From contig JAPJRE010000072.1 in the NCBI GenBank assembly GCA_030824725.1, positions 1-13,589 on the forward strand: a DNA stretch of 13,589 nt, read 5' to 3'. Origin of the DNA: Sphingomonas sp. GTDB taxonomy: Bacteria > Pseudomonadota > Alphaproteobacteria > Sphingomonadales > Sphingomonadaceae. The notes under the pieces were generated by a model. The model searched no databases, was not told the DNA's origin, and was given only the letters and a program-made list of their open reading frames with translations. The translations under genes and the position numbers were made by a program. Shown one piece after another: positions 6,583-13,589 of the stretch. The stretch's first letter is position 1. Every line of letters starts with the position of its first letter.

Positions 6583-7407
6583 TCAGTACGGCGGCTGGTG
6601 CAGGCCTTTGGGGCTGGTCGTGAAGATCTCGCAGCCGGTCTCGGTGATGCCGATCGAATGCTCGAACTGCGCCGAGAGCGAGCGGTCGCGGGTCACCGCC
6701 GTCCAGCCGTCGTCGAGCAGCTTCACATCGGGCCGGCCGATGTTGATCATCGGCTCGATCGTGAAGAACATGCCGGGCTTGAGCTCGGGGCCGGTACCGG
6801 GGCGGCCGACATGCACCACCTCGGGCGCGTCGTGGAACACCTGGCCGAGCCCGTGCCCGCAGAAATCGCGCACCACGCCGTAGCGATGCTTTTCGGCATG
6901 GCGCTGGATCGCGTGGCTGATGTCGCCCAGATGGTTGCCCGGCTTGGCCTGCTCGATGCCGAGCATCAGGCACTCATAGGTCACGTCGACCAGCCGGCGC
7001 GCCTTGATCGGCACGTCACCGACCAGATACATGCGGCTGGTATCGCCGTGCCAGCCGCCGAGCAGCGGGGTCACGTCGATATTGACGATGTCGCCGTCCT
7101 TGAGAACGCGATCGCCCGGGATGCCGTGGCAAACGACATGGTTGATCGAGATGCAGCAGCTATGGGTGTAGCCGCGATAGCCGAGCGTCGCGGGCACGCC
7201 GCCGCCGGCGATCGTCATCGTGCGGACAATGTCGTCCAGTTCTTGCGTGGTTACGCCGGGGACGACATGCGGCACCAGCGCGTCGAGGATCTCGGCGGCG
7301 AGGCGGCCGGCCTTGCGCATGCCGTCGAAGCCTTTCGCGCCATGGAGCTTGATCGCATGGCTGCGCGCCTGCGGCATGTCCGCCGTCACGTTCACATATT
7401 CGGTCAT
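6583..7407 (-). CDS. map: Methionine aminopeptidase, type I
   Basis: This enzyme removes the initiator methionine from nascent proteins in the cytoplasm, using a two-metal centre. All five metal ligands are present: Asp111 (NIDVT), Asp122 (HGDTSRM), His185 (CGHGLG), Glu218 (FTIEPM) and Glu249 (FEHSIGIT). His192 in VFHDAP and His90 in SINHVVCHG complete the active site. At 274 residues it is slightly longer than the E. coli enzyme (264), with a short N-terminal extension. The ATG at 7405-7407 fits the family. No Shine-Dalgarno sequence is visible; instead TATATC lies at 7414-7419, six bases before the ATG, which would suit a leaderless mRNA. It is divergent from the GFA gene with a 55-base gap. 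Confidence 0.97.
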   Translation of the reverse strand: MTEYVNVTADMPQARSHAIKLHGAKGFDGMRKAGRLAAEILDALVPHVVPGVTTQELDDIVRTMTIAGGGVPATLGYRGYTHSCCISINHVVCHGIPGDRVLKDGDIVNIDVTPLLGGWHGDTSRMYLVGDVPIKARRLVDVTYECLMLGIEQAKPGNHLGDISHAIQRHAEKHRYGVVRDFCGHGLGQVFHDAPEVVHVGRPGTGPELKPGMFFTIEPMINIGRPDVKLLDDGWTAVTRDRSLSAQFEHSIGITETGCEIFTTSPKGLHQPPY

Positions 7408-7413
7408 GCTTGC

Positions 7414-7419
7414 GATATA
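7414..7419 (-). promoter_or_regulatory. Possible -10 box of a leaderless map transcript
   Basis: The reverse strand reads TATATC, then six bases, then the ATG of map, which would place the start of transcription on the A of the start codon. No convincing -35 was found at 16-18 bases. The same six-base spacing occurs at ribF, where a -35 is present. Confidence 0.35.
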
Positions 7420-7462
7420 GGAGGCCCGGGCGCAAAGGGCGAGGGGGCATGGGAGGATACGG

Positions 7463-7966
7463 ATGCAGGAATCGAGCGCTGCGTGGCTGGAAGGCGGATG
7501 TGCCTGCGGCGAGGTGCGCTACCGCGTCGCCGCCGATCCGATCCTCGTGAACAATTGCTATTGCACGCTCTGCCAGCGCCAGACCGGCTCGACCAGCGTG
7601 GTCAACCTGTTCATCGAAGCCGAGAAGCTGGAACTGCTCGCGGGCGACACCAGCAGCCACGTCGTGAAGGCGGGCTCCGGTGGTCTGCACGAGATCGTCC
7701 GCTGCGCGAGCTGCGGCACGGCGCTGTGGAGCTTCTATCCCCGGCTGGGGCGGCTCGGCGCCGGGGTGCGCGTCGCGACGCTCGACGAACCGGCGCGGAT
7801 TCGGCCGGATGCGGCGATCTTCACGGCCGATCGCATGCCCTGGGTGACGCTGCCCGAAGGCGTGCCGCAGTTCGAGGCCGCCTATGATCCGGCCGCGGTG
7901 CTGCCGCCCGATCGGCTGGCCCGGATGCGCGCGCTGGCCGAGCGCAAGCGGGCGGCGGGTCTCTGA
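7463..7966 (+). CDS. GFA-family zinc-binding protein
   Basis: The 167-residue protein has the Gfa (glutathione-dependent formaldehyde-activating-like) fold. The zinc-binding cysteines are visible in order: GGCACGEVRY (Cys13, Cys15), NCYCTLCQ (Cys32, Cys34, Cys37) and CASCGTALW (Cys81, Cys84). The last 40 residues are basic and alanine/arginine rich. Members are mostly uncharacterised; the name comes from one member, and a role with glutathione-formaldehyde adducts should not be assumed here. The ATG has GGAGGAT seven bases upstream. The stop overlaps the start of the next gene by one base (TGATG at 7964-7968), so the two are likely translated in a coupled way. Confidence 0.9.
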   Translation: MQESSAAWLEGGCACGEVRYRVAADPILVNNCYCTLCQRQTGSTSVVNLFIEAEKLELLAGDTSSHVVKAGSGGLHEIVRCASCGTALWSFYPRLGRLGAGVRVATLDEPARIRPDAAIFTADRMPWVTLPEGVPQFEAAYDPAAVLPPDRLARMRALAERKRAAGL

Positions 7967-8721
7967 TGGCGCCGCGGATCTGGACCGCCGCCCTGGTGGT
8001 GATCGGCGACGAAATCCTGTCGGGCCGTACCCAGGACAAGAATATCGCGCAGCTCGCCACCTGGCTGAATGCGCAGGGCATCCGGCTCGCCGAGGTGCGG
8101 GTGGTGCCCGACCAGCAGGGTGCGATCGTCGAGGCGGTCAACACGCTGCGGGCGCGTAACGACTATTGCTTCACCACCGGCGGCATCGGCCCGACGCATG
8201 ACGACATCACCGTCGACGCGATCGCCGCGGCGCTGGGCGTGCCGGTGGTGGTCCACGGGGAAGCGCGTGCGGCGCTCGCCGACTATTACGCCAGCAAGGG
8301 CGGGCTCACCGAGGCACGGCTGCGGATGGCGCGGGTGCCCGAAGGCGCCGAACTGATCGTCAACCGCATGTCGGGCGCGCCGGGGATCCGCTGGGGCAAC
8401 ATCTTCATCCTGGCGGGCGTGCCGCACATCGCCGCGGGCATGCTCGACGCGCTGACCGGCACGCTGGAAGGCGGCCTGCCGGTCGTCTCGCGGACGCTCG
8501 GCTGCTGGGTGGCCGAAAGCGAGATCGCCGACCTGCTCGGCGAGACCGAACGCGCGCACGACGGTGTGTCGATCGGCAGCTATCCGTTCTTCCGGGAGGG
8601 ACGCGTGGGCGCGAACTTCGTGGTGCGGGCGACCGATGCGGTGCTGGTCGACCGTGTCATCGCGATCCTCGCCGATGGGCTGGAAGCCCGCGGCTTCGAC
8701 ACGGTCGACGGCGGGATCTGA
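7966..8721 (+). CDS. CinA/MoaB-like molybdopterin-binding-domain protein
   Basis: The 251 residues contain the MoCF-biosynthesis fold shared by MogA/MoaB and the N-terminal half of CinA: VVIGDEILSGRTQDKN at 11-26 and TGGIGPTHDDIT at 71-82. The protein lacks the C-terminal nicotinamide-nucleotide amidohydrolase domain of full-length CinA (over 400 residues) and so is the short form, common in alphaproteobacteria. Its substrate is unknown; the domain binds a nucleotide or pterin-like ligand. It overlaps the GFA gene by one base and probably depends on it for translation. No function linking the two is evident. Confidence 0.88.
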   Translation: MAPRIWTAALVVIGDEILSGRTQDKNIAQLATWLNAQGIRLAEVRVVPDQQGAIVEAVNTLRARNDYCFTTGGIGPTHDDITVDAIAAALGVPVVVHGEARAALADYYASKGGLTEARLRMARVPEGAELIVNRMSGAPGIRWGNIFILAGVPHIAAGMLDALTGTLEGGLPVVSRTLGCWVAESEIADLLGETERAHDGVSIGSYPFFREGRVGANFVVRATDAVLVDRVIAILADGLEARGFDTVDGGI

Positions 8722-8772
8722 GTACGGTCCCCCTACGCGCGGCCCGTCCCGCGTCGCTGCGCCTGCAATCAC

Positions 8773-8807
8773 AAAAAAAAAGAGCGGCACTCCGAAGAGT
8801 GCCGCTC
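8773..8807 (-). terminator. Intrinsic terminator after the TonB receptor gene
   Basis: On the reverse strand GAGCGGCACTC, loop TTCG, GAGTGCCGCTC form a perfect eleven-pair stem (8782-8807), followed by nine T. It lies 26 bases after the TonB receptor stop codon. Read on the plus strand no U-tract follows, so it does not act for the CinA-like gene. Confidence 0.95.
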
Positions 8808-8833
8808 CCATTCCATCGTCCCTTGCGGGAGGA

Positions 8834-11773
8834 TCAGAACTTGATGGTTGCGCCCACGTACAGCATGCGGCCGTACAGGTCGTAGGTGTTCGCCACCGTC
8901 TGCGTGCCCGGCCAGGTGACCTGGTTGGTGTCGCCGAACACCGGCGGCTTGGTGTCGAGCAGGTTGTTGACGCCGGCATACAGCTCCATCTGCTGCTTGC
9001 CGCCGACCAGGATCTTGCCCTGCAGGTTGTGGTAGAAATAGGCCGAGATGCGCTGCGCATCCGGATCGCCGAGGTTGTCGGTCAGCGGGCCCATATAGTC
9101 CATGCGGTAGTTCAGCTGGAACTTCGGCGCGCTGAACGTCACGTTCGCCACGGCCTTGTCCTTGAAGCCCGAGCCGAGACGGCCACAGCTGTAGCAGTCG
9201 GCCTGGCCCAGCTCGTTCTGCACCGGACCGCCCGGGAAGGGGGTCTGCTGCTGCTTCAGGCGGTGGTTGTACTGGACGTTGAAATCGAAGCGCGATGCGC
9301 CGACCGGGACCGCATAGCGTGCCTCGACGTCGATGCCCGAAACCAGGAACGAGCCGGTGTTCAGGTTGAGCGCATTGACGCGGGTGATGAAGCCGCCGCT
9401 GTCGCGCACGACGTTGTTGCAGAACAGCGGGTTGGCCGTCGCGACGCACTGGTCGACCGAGACCTGCTGGCCGATGATGCCGATCGCGTTCTTCACCTTG
9501 ATGCTGTAATAGTCGACCGTCATCGTGAAGTTCTTGAAGAACGTCGGCGTGACGACGGCGCCAACCGTCAGCGTGTCGGCGGTTTCTTCGCGAAGCTGCG
9601 AATTGCCGCCCAGCAGACCGTCGATGGTCTGGATCTGCGAGGTGGTGTAGGCGAACGAACCGCGGTTCGCGATCGTGGTCGCGATACCCGGGATGTTGCG
9701 GCATGCGGCCGGCAGCGCGCCGATCGTCGCACCGTCACCCTCGCCGCCGCCCTGGTCGCACGGATCCTGCACGGCCGGGAAGGTCTGGCTCAGCGACGAA
9801 TAGAGCTCGCCGATGTTCGGAGCACGGGTCGCGCGCGAATAGATCGCACGGAAGCGGATGTCCTTGACCGGAGCATAGGTGCCGCCTGCCTTGAAGCTCC
9901 ACACGCCACCGACGGTCGAGTAGTCGGCATAGCGGGCTGCGCCCTCGAAGCCGAGATACTGCAGGCCCGGACGGTCCTCCACGATCGGCGCGACGACTTC
10001 GACGAAGCCTTCCTTCACGTTGAAGCTGCCGCGGGTGTTGGTGATCTGGTTGCCCGCGCTCAGGCCCGCCTGGGTGAACGGATCGAACACCTCGGTGCTC
10101 TTTTCGTGGCGATATTCGCCGCCGAACGACAGTGCGATCGGGCCGCCCCACAGCGAGAACAGGTCGCCGTTGATGGCGCCGGACACCACGTCCTGGTTCA
10201 CCTTCGCCAGATAGTCGTACGACACATTGGCGCCATTGACGAGCTGGACGGTGTTGCCGTCGACCAGCGTCACGTTGCGGGTAGGGCCCGTGTAGGTCTG
10301 CAGGAACTTCGAGGCCGCTGCCGAAACGGTGTTGTAGCCGAAGATGTTCATCGGCACGCAACCCGCCGCACGCGCCGCCGCGTCCGAGCAGCGCACCTGG
10401 CCGTCGGGCCCGATCTCGTTGCTCAGCGCCGCGCCGTAGTTCGGCATGTAGATCGACTGCGCCGTGGTGTGGTCGCGGCTCTCCGAGTGCTCGTAATAGA
10501 TGTCGTACGACCAGTTGGTGCCGGCGGTGAACTGGCCCTTCGCACCGATCACGCCGCGATAGAAATCGCGCTCGTTCTTGTTGCTGCGGCTGAAGATGTC
10601 GTTCGAGCGGCGACGGAACTGGATGACGTCGGTGCCGTTGGCGATCGCCGCCGCGCGGATGGCGGCAGGCACGTACGGGCTGCTGATCGGAATGCCCGCA
10701 TAGTCCGAACCGTCGAAGTTCAGCGCCGCGCCGGGGCCGGTGTTGGCGATTGCCGACGGCTCAAGCGAGGCGTTCGAGTTGGTGCGGGTGTACTGGCCCT
10801 GCGCATAGAGCTTGAACGCATCGGAGAAGTCGTAATGCGCGAGCAACGCACCCTGGTAGCGCTCGACCGGCAGCGACAGCAGGCGGTCACCATTGCGGTT
10901 GTAGCCGTCGATGTTCGCGCCCTCATAGCCCTTGAGGTTGTTCGCACCGCCGAAGGTTTAGGTGCGGCCGCTGGTCGGCGAGAACTGGGTCTGGGTCGGG
11001 TTGCTGACGTCGAACAGGCCCTGCGCGGCATAGGAGCTGCGGTTCGGCACGTCGGTCGCCGAGAAGCTGCGGTTGCGCGACGGCAGGCCATGATCGTTGT
11101 CATAGCTGAAGTTCGCGGTCACGTTGCCGCGGCCGCCGCCGAAGTTCTGGCCACCGATGATCGAGACGTACTGGCGAGGCGCATCGCCCTTGTCCGAAAT
11201 CGTGTTCTGCGCCCGGATGCGCAGACCCTGGAAGTCGTTCTTGAGGACGAAGTTGACCACGCCCGCGATCGCTTCCGAACCATAGACGGCCGAGGCGCCG
11301 CCGGTGACGACGTCGATGCGCTCGATCAGGTCGGTCGGGATGTTGTTGACGTCCACCGCCGACGATCCGGCGATGCCCAGCGTACGACGGCCGTCGATCA
11401 GCACCAGGGTGCGCGACGAGCCGAGGTTGCGCAGGTTCACCGTCGCGGTGCCGTTGCCGGTGTTCGAGAAGTTCGAGCTGGTGCGGCTGACGTTCTGGCC
11501 AACGGCCGGGAGCGTGGCGAGCACGTCCTGGATGTTGGATGCGCCGGTCTGCTGGATGCGCTCCGCGGTCACGACGGCGACCGGAGTGGACGACTGGAGG
11601 TCCGGGCGCGAGATGCGCGAGCCGGTCACGACGATTTCGGCGCCGGCACCCTGCTGCGCGGCGTCGGCGCCGCTATCCTGATCCTGCGCAAGCGCGGGCG
11701 TTGCGAACAGCGCAATGGCACCCAGACCTGCCAGCGCCGTGCCGGCGCGGAGGGCATACGCGATACGAGACAT
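8834..11773 (-). pseudogene. TonB-dependent outer-membrane receptor, interrupted by an in-frame TAA
   Basis: The intact reading frame would encode 979 residues. The first ATG used is 11771-11773, with AAGGAAG about ten bases upstream; the frame is open further upstream but this gives a standard signal peptide (MSRIAYALRAG...TPALA, cleaved near residue 29). EIVVTGSRI (46-54) is the TonB box, and the plug domain spans about 62-180 (IERIDVVTGGASAVYGSEAIAGVVNF). The remainder is a beta-barrel ending in YVGATIKF, with the terminal phenylalanine. Codon 272 is TAA (10958-10960), yet both sides stay in the same frame and sequence continues as TFGGANNLKGYEGAN, so this is a nonsense change, not a frameshift. 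It leaves a 271-residue plug fragment. Substrate cannot be inferred. Either a broken gene or a base-call error; both fragments otherwise look well conserved. Confidence 0.85.
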
Positions 11774-12086
11774 ACGCACTATCTTCCTTTGTTGCGCGTG
11801 GCCGCTCCGCGGCGACACGCGCTCTCCCTGAAACATGCCGGGCGCATTCCCCGCCACGACAACGCGAGCGGAATGAGCCGCTGTCCGGCGCGTGTAAAGT
11901 CATCGGCTTCCGGCACGTGCAGCTTTGTTGGTCGTGTGTGGCTTACGCAACACACTTGCGCAGCATTGCTGCCATTGGTGGAAACATTCTGTCAGTGAAA
12001 CGAGATGTTGTGCAGCAATCCGTTACGCGAGATTGGGGCTGCGGCCATGTTCGAACGTCCCGGTCATTGGCGGAGATTGCCCGACG
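11774..12086 (-). promoter_or_regulatory. Intergenic region upstream of the TonB receptor
   Basis: These 313 bases separate ribF from the receptor gene and hold no convincing ORF. They contain a compound hairpin next to the ribosome site (11794-11822), a near-perfect dyad TACGCAA/CACAC/TTGCGCA (11944-11962), and two copies of TTGYGCAGCAWT (11956-11967 and 12008-12019), 52 bases or about five helical turns apart. No clear -35/-10 pair was found. The repeats could be regulator sites for the receptor. Confidence 0.4.
11794..11822 (-). promoter_or_regulatory. Hairpin in the leader of the TonB receptor gene
   Basis: GCGCGTG and CACGCGC are perfect complements and enclose a second stem, GCCGC/GGA/GCGGC, separated by a two-base bulge. 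The structure ends about 20 bases before the receptor ATG, just upstream of AAGGAAG, so it could influence translation or mRNA stability. Confidence 0.5.
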
Positions 12087-13016
12087 TCAGCGATGCTCGG
12101 ACAGAATCTGCTTCGCGCGGGCGCTGTCCTGATCCATCTGCGCGATCAGGGCGTCCAGGCTGTCGAACTTCGCCTCCGGCCGGATATAGTCGATCAGCTC
12201 AACTTCCACCGTCTGGCCATACAGGTCGCCGCTGAAGTCGAAGAAGAAGCTTTCGAGCAGCTCGATCGGCGGATCGAAGCTCGGGCGGATGCCGAGGTTC
12301 GCGACGCCATCGACGACGCGCCCGTCCGCCAGCCGTCCGCGCACCGCATAGATGCCGTAGCGGGGGCGGAGATAGTTGCCGAGGCGCATGTTCGCGGTCG
12401 GGTAGCCGAGCTGGCGGCCCAGCTTGGCGCCCCCTTCCACCGTGGCCGCAATCGCGAAGGGCCGGGTCAGCAATGCGGCGGCGCCGCGCGGGTCGCCGGC
12501 TTGCAGGCGCGCGCGGATACTGCTGGAGGAAACGATGTGCCCCTCGATTGTCACCGCGCCCACCGTCTCGGCGGTAAAGCCGAGCGCGCTGCCGAGCGCG
12601 GCGAGCATCGCTACATCGCCTTCGCGGCCTTTGCCGAAGGTGAAATCCTCGCCGGTCACCACCCCGGCGGCGCCGACCGTCTCCGCCAGCTGCTCGGCGA
12701 ACTGGCGTGCAGTGAGGCGGGCGAGGGTGGCGTCGAAATGGAAGACCAGCATGCCGGCGGCGCCCGCCGCGGCGAACAGCCGCTCGCGCTGATCGAGCGT
12801 GGTCAGGCGAAAGGGCGGGGCGTCGGGCTGGAAGAAGCGGCGCGGATGCGGATCGAAGGTGGCGACGATCGCCGGGCGGCCCTCCGCGCGCGCGCGCTCC
12901 ACCGCGCGGCCAACCACCGCCTGGTGCCCTAGATGGAAGCCATCGAAATTCCCGAGCGCGACGATCGCACCCCGGAGAGGAGGCGGAACCGCCGAGCCGC
13001 CGTCCAGCCGCTGCAT
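12087..13016 (-). CDS. ribF: Bifunctional riboflavin kinase / FAD synthetase
   Basis: RibF phosphorylates riboflavin to FMN and adenylylates FMN to FAD in the cytoplasm. The N-terminal adenylyltransferase domain has GNFDGFHLGH (22-31), FDPHP (54-58), TGEDFTFG (121-128) and SSSSIR (163-168). The C-terminal kinase domain has GYPTAN (204-209), YGIYAV (220-225) and the NLGIRPSF segment. At 309 residues the length is normal. No Shine-Dalgarno is visible at the ATG (13014-13016); a -35/-10 pair places transcription start on that codon. It is not part of an operon with ileS or lspA here. FAD made by this enzyme is the cofactor of reductases such as Fpr. Confidence 0.96.
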   Translation of the reverse strand: MQRLDGGSAVPPPLRGAIVALGNFDGFHLGHQAVVGRAVERARAEGRPAIVATFDPHPRRFFQPDAPPFRLTTLDQRERLFAAAGAAGMLVFHFDATLARLTARQFAEQLAETVGAAGVVTGEDFTFGKGREGDVAMLAALGSALGFTAETVGAVTIEGHIVSSSSIRARLQAGDPRGAAALLTRPFAIAATVEGGAKLGRQLGYPTANMRLGNYLRPRYGIYAVRGRLADGRVVDGVANLGIRPSFDPPIELLESFFFDFSGDLYGQTVEVELIDYIRPEAKFDSLDALIAQMDQDSARAKQILSEHR

Positions 13017-13022
13017 GGGGTG

Positions 13023-13051
13023 GCTATAGGGATTGGCCGGCGCGATGCCAA
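13023..13051 (-). promoter_or_regulatory. Sigma-70-type promoter of ribF, predicted leaderless
   Basis: On the reverse strand TTGGCA (13046-13051) and TATAGC (13023-13028) are separated by 17 bases. Six bases separate the -10 box from the ribF ATG, so the expected start of transcription is the A of the start codon. This explains the absence of a ribosome-binding site. It is a sequence match only. Confidence 0.55.
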
Positions 13052-13064
13052 TGGGGTGGGGCTC

Positions 13065-13550
13065 TCAATGGGGCGGTGCAGCGATAACGCTAGGCCCTCG
13101 CTTTGCCGCCGCGTCAGCTTTTTGCGAGTCGATGTCAGAAGCAACCTTTATGCCCAATAGCAACGTGAGGAAACATGCCAGCCAGAGAGTCGTCGGACCT
13201 GCAGGTCCGGAGAACTCCGCGTTGAAAATCTTGAACGAGATAGTGCCTCCTTCCTTTCTTGCCGTAGACAAATGTTCGAACAATGTCACAATTCCGAACG
13301 CCGCCCCGCCAGCGATGGGAAGCCCGAATACGTTGGTGGCTCCCGCCTCGTGGACCAAGTTGATGACGCTGTCCCATTTCAGGTTCGGAAAAGACCGTGC
13401 TGCAATATATGTGGCTAAAACAATAAGATAGGCGACGACAAATAGGAAAATTAAGGCTAAAAAGGCGGTTCTGTACGTGCTTGCATCTTTGGCCTCGCTC
13501 GATTGCTCTGCTGGCGTCGCGGATTTAGGTTCGGAGGGGTTGTCGAGCAT
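13065..13550 (-). CDS. Hypothetical membrane protein with three predicted helices
   Basis: I do not recognise this 161-residue protein. A polar N-terminus of about 28 residues, rich in Glu/Ser/Ala, is followed by a strong transmembrane helix (TAFLALIFLFVVAYLIVLATYIAA). Two more hydrophobic stretches follow, VFGLPIAGGAAFGIVTLF and TTLWLACFLTLLLGIKVAS, before a polar, alanine/lysine-containing tail. No catalytic motif is visible. GAGG lies six bases before the ATG (13548-13550), supporting that start. Base composition is clearly lower in GC than the rest of the window, with A/T-rich codons, suggesting acquisition from elsewhere. It sits upstream of ribF in the same orientation but ribF has its own predicted promoter. 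Confidence 0.75.
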   Translation of the reverse strand: MLDNPSEPKSATPAEQSSEAKDASTYRTAFLALIFLFVVAYLIVLATYIAARSFPNLKWDSVINLVHEAGATNVFGLPIAGGAAFGIVTLFEHLSTARKEGGTISFKIFNAEFSGPAGPTTLWLACFLTLLLGIKVASDIDSQKADAAAKRGPSVIAAPPH

Positions 13551-13589
13551 GATCAGCCTCAGGTTGAAGCGCGCGCGTAACTGTAGTAG

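Noticed and set aside
5440..7887. An 815-codon plus-strand open frame across ltaE and map
   Set aside because: It crosses two real reverse-strand genes, an intergenic repeat and part of the GFA gene in another frame.
10846..10961. A frameshift in the TonB receptor
   Set aside because: The two parts are in the same frame (their frame positions differ by a multiple of three), so a single stop codon explains the break.
11913..11920. GCACGTGC palindrome as a regulator site
   Set aside because: An eight-base palindrome is expected by chance in DNA of this composition and nothing else supports it.
8564..11998. An 1144-codon open frame on the plus strand opposite the TonB receptor
   Set aside because: It is the antisense shadow of a GC-rich gene: arginine/valine/alanine-rich with no family motif, while the reverse strand gives a complete receptor.
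1..13589. CRISPR array, transposon, tRNA or rRNA gene
   Set aside because: No regularly spaced direct repeats, transposase-like protein or cloverleaf-like or rRNA-like sequence was recognised by reading; a covariance-model scan was not possible.

Overview
The window is GC-rich chromosomal DNA that looks like a sphingomonad-type alphaproteobacterium (Sphingomonas or a close relative). The reasons are the codon bias, a roughly 1000-residue TonB-dependent receptor of the kind abundant in that group, palindromic CCCCTCC-type intergenic repeats, and alphaproteobacterial glnB-glnA order. This placement is inference; no rRNA or other marker gene is present. Most of the window is ordinary housekeeping DNA. 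No CRISPR array, insertion sequence, tRNA or rRNA gene was seen.

Layout, left to right. A reverse-strand M13 metallopeptidase is cut by the left edge (1-225). Next is a nitrogen-assimilation operon on the reverse strand: glnB (1872-2210), then glnA (367-1779), ending in a clear intrinsic terminator (309-345). glnB is preceded by a near-consensus sigma-54 promoter (2264-2279), and two hairpins sit between glnB and glnA. Upstream is a soluble methyl-accepting chemotaxis-type protein with a CBS-like N-terminal half (2376-3683). On the plus strand follow a small unidentified protein (3835-4089) and a ferredoxin/flavodoxin-NADP+ reductase (4219-5034). Convergent to it is a threonine aldolase (5176-6228), with palindromic repeats downstream and a run of five hairpins in its 5' leader. 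Methionine aminopeptidase (6583-7407, reverse) is divergent from a two-gene plus-strand unit: a GFA-family zinc protein (7463-7966) overlapping by one base a CinA/MoaB-like protein (7966-8721). A strong terminator (8773-8807) closes the reverse-strand TonB receptor gene (8834-11773), which is interrupted by one in-frame TAA. The bifunctional riboflavin kinase/FAD synthetase ribF (12087-13016) and a lower-GC three-helix membrane protein of unknown function (13065-13550) complete the window.

How the genes work together. glnB and glnA are one functional unit. The PII protein carries its uridylylation tyrosine (Tyr51) and glutamine synthetase carries its adenylylation tyrosine (Tyr399), so both post-translational controls appear intact, and the sigma-54 site implies transcriptional control by nitrogen status. 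RibF makes FAD, the cofactor of the reductase, but the two genes are not linked in an operon. The remaining genes look independent.

The points most worth a second look are the sigma-54 promoter, the structured leader of the threonine aldolase gene, the nonsense codon in the TonB receptor, the CBS-chemoreceptor fusion, and two genes (map, ribF) whose -10 boxes lie exactly where leaderless mRNAs would be expected. I did not find a clearly novel multi-gene system.
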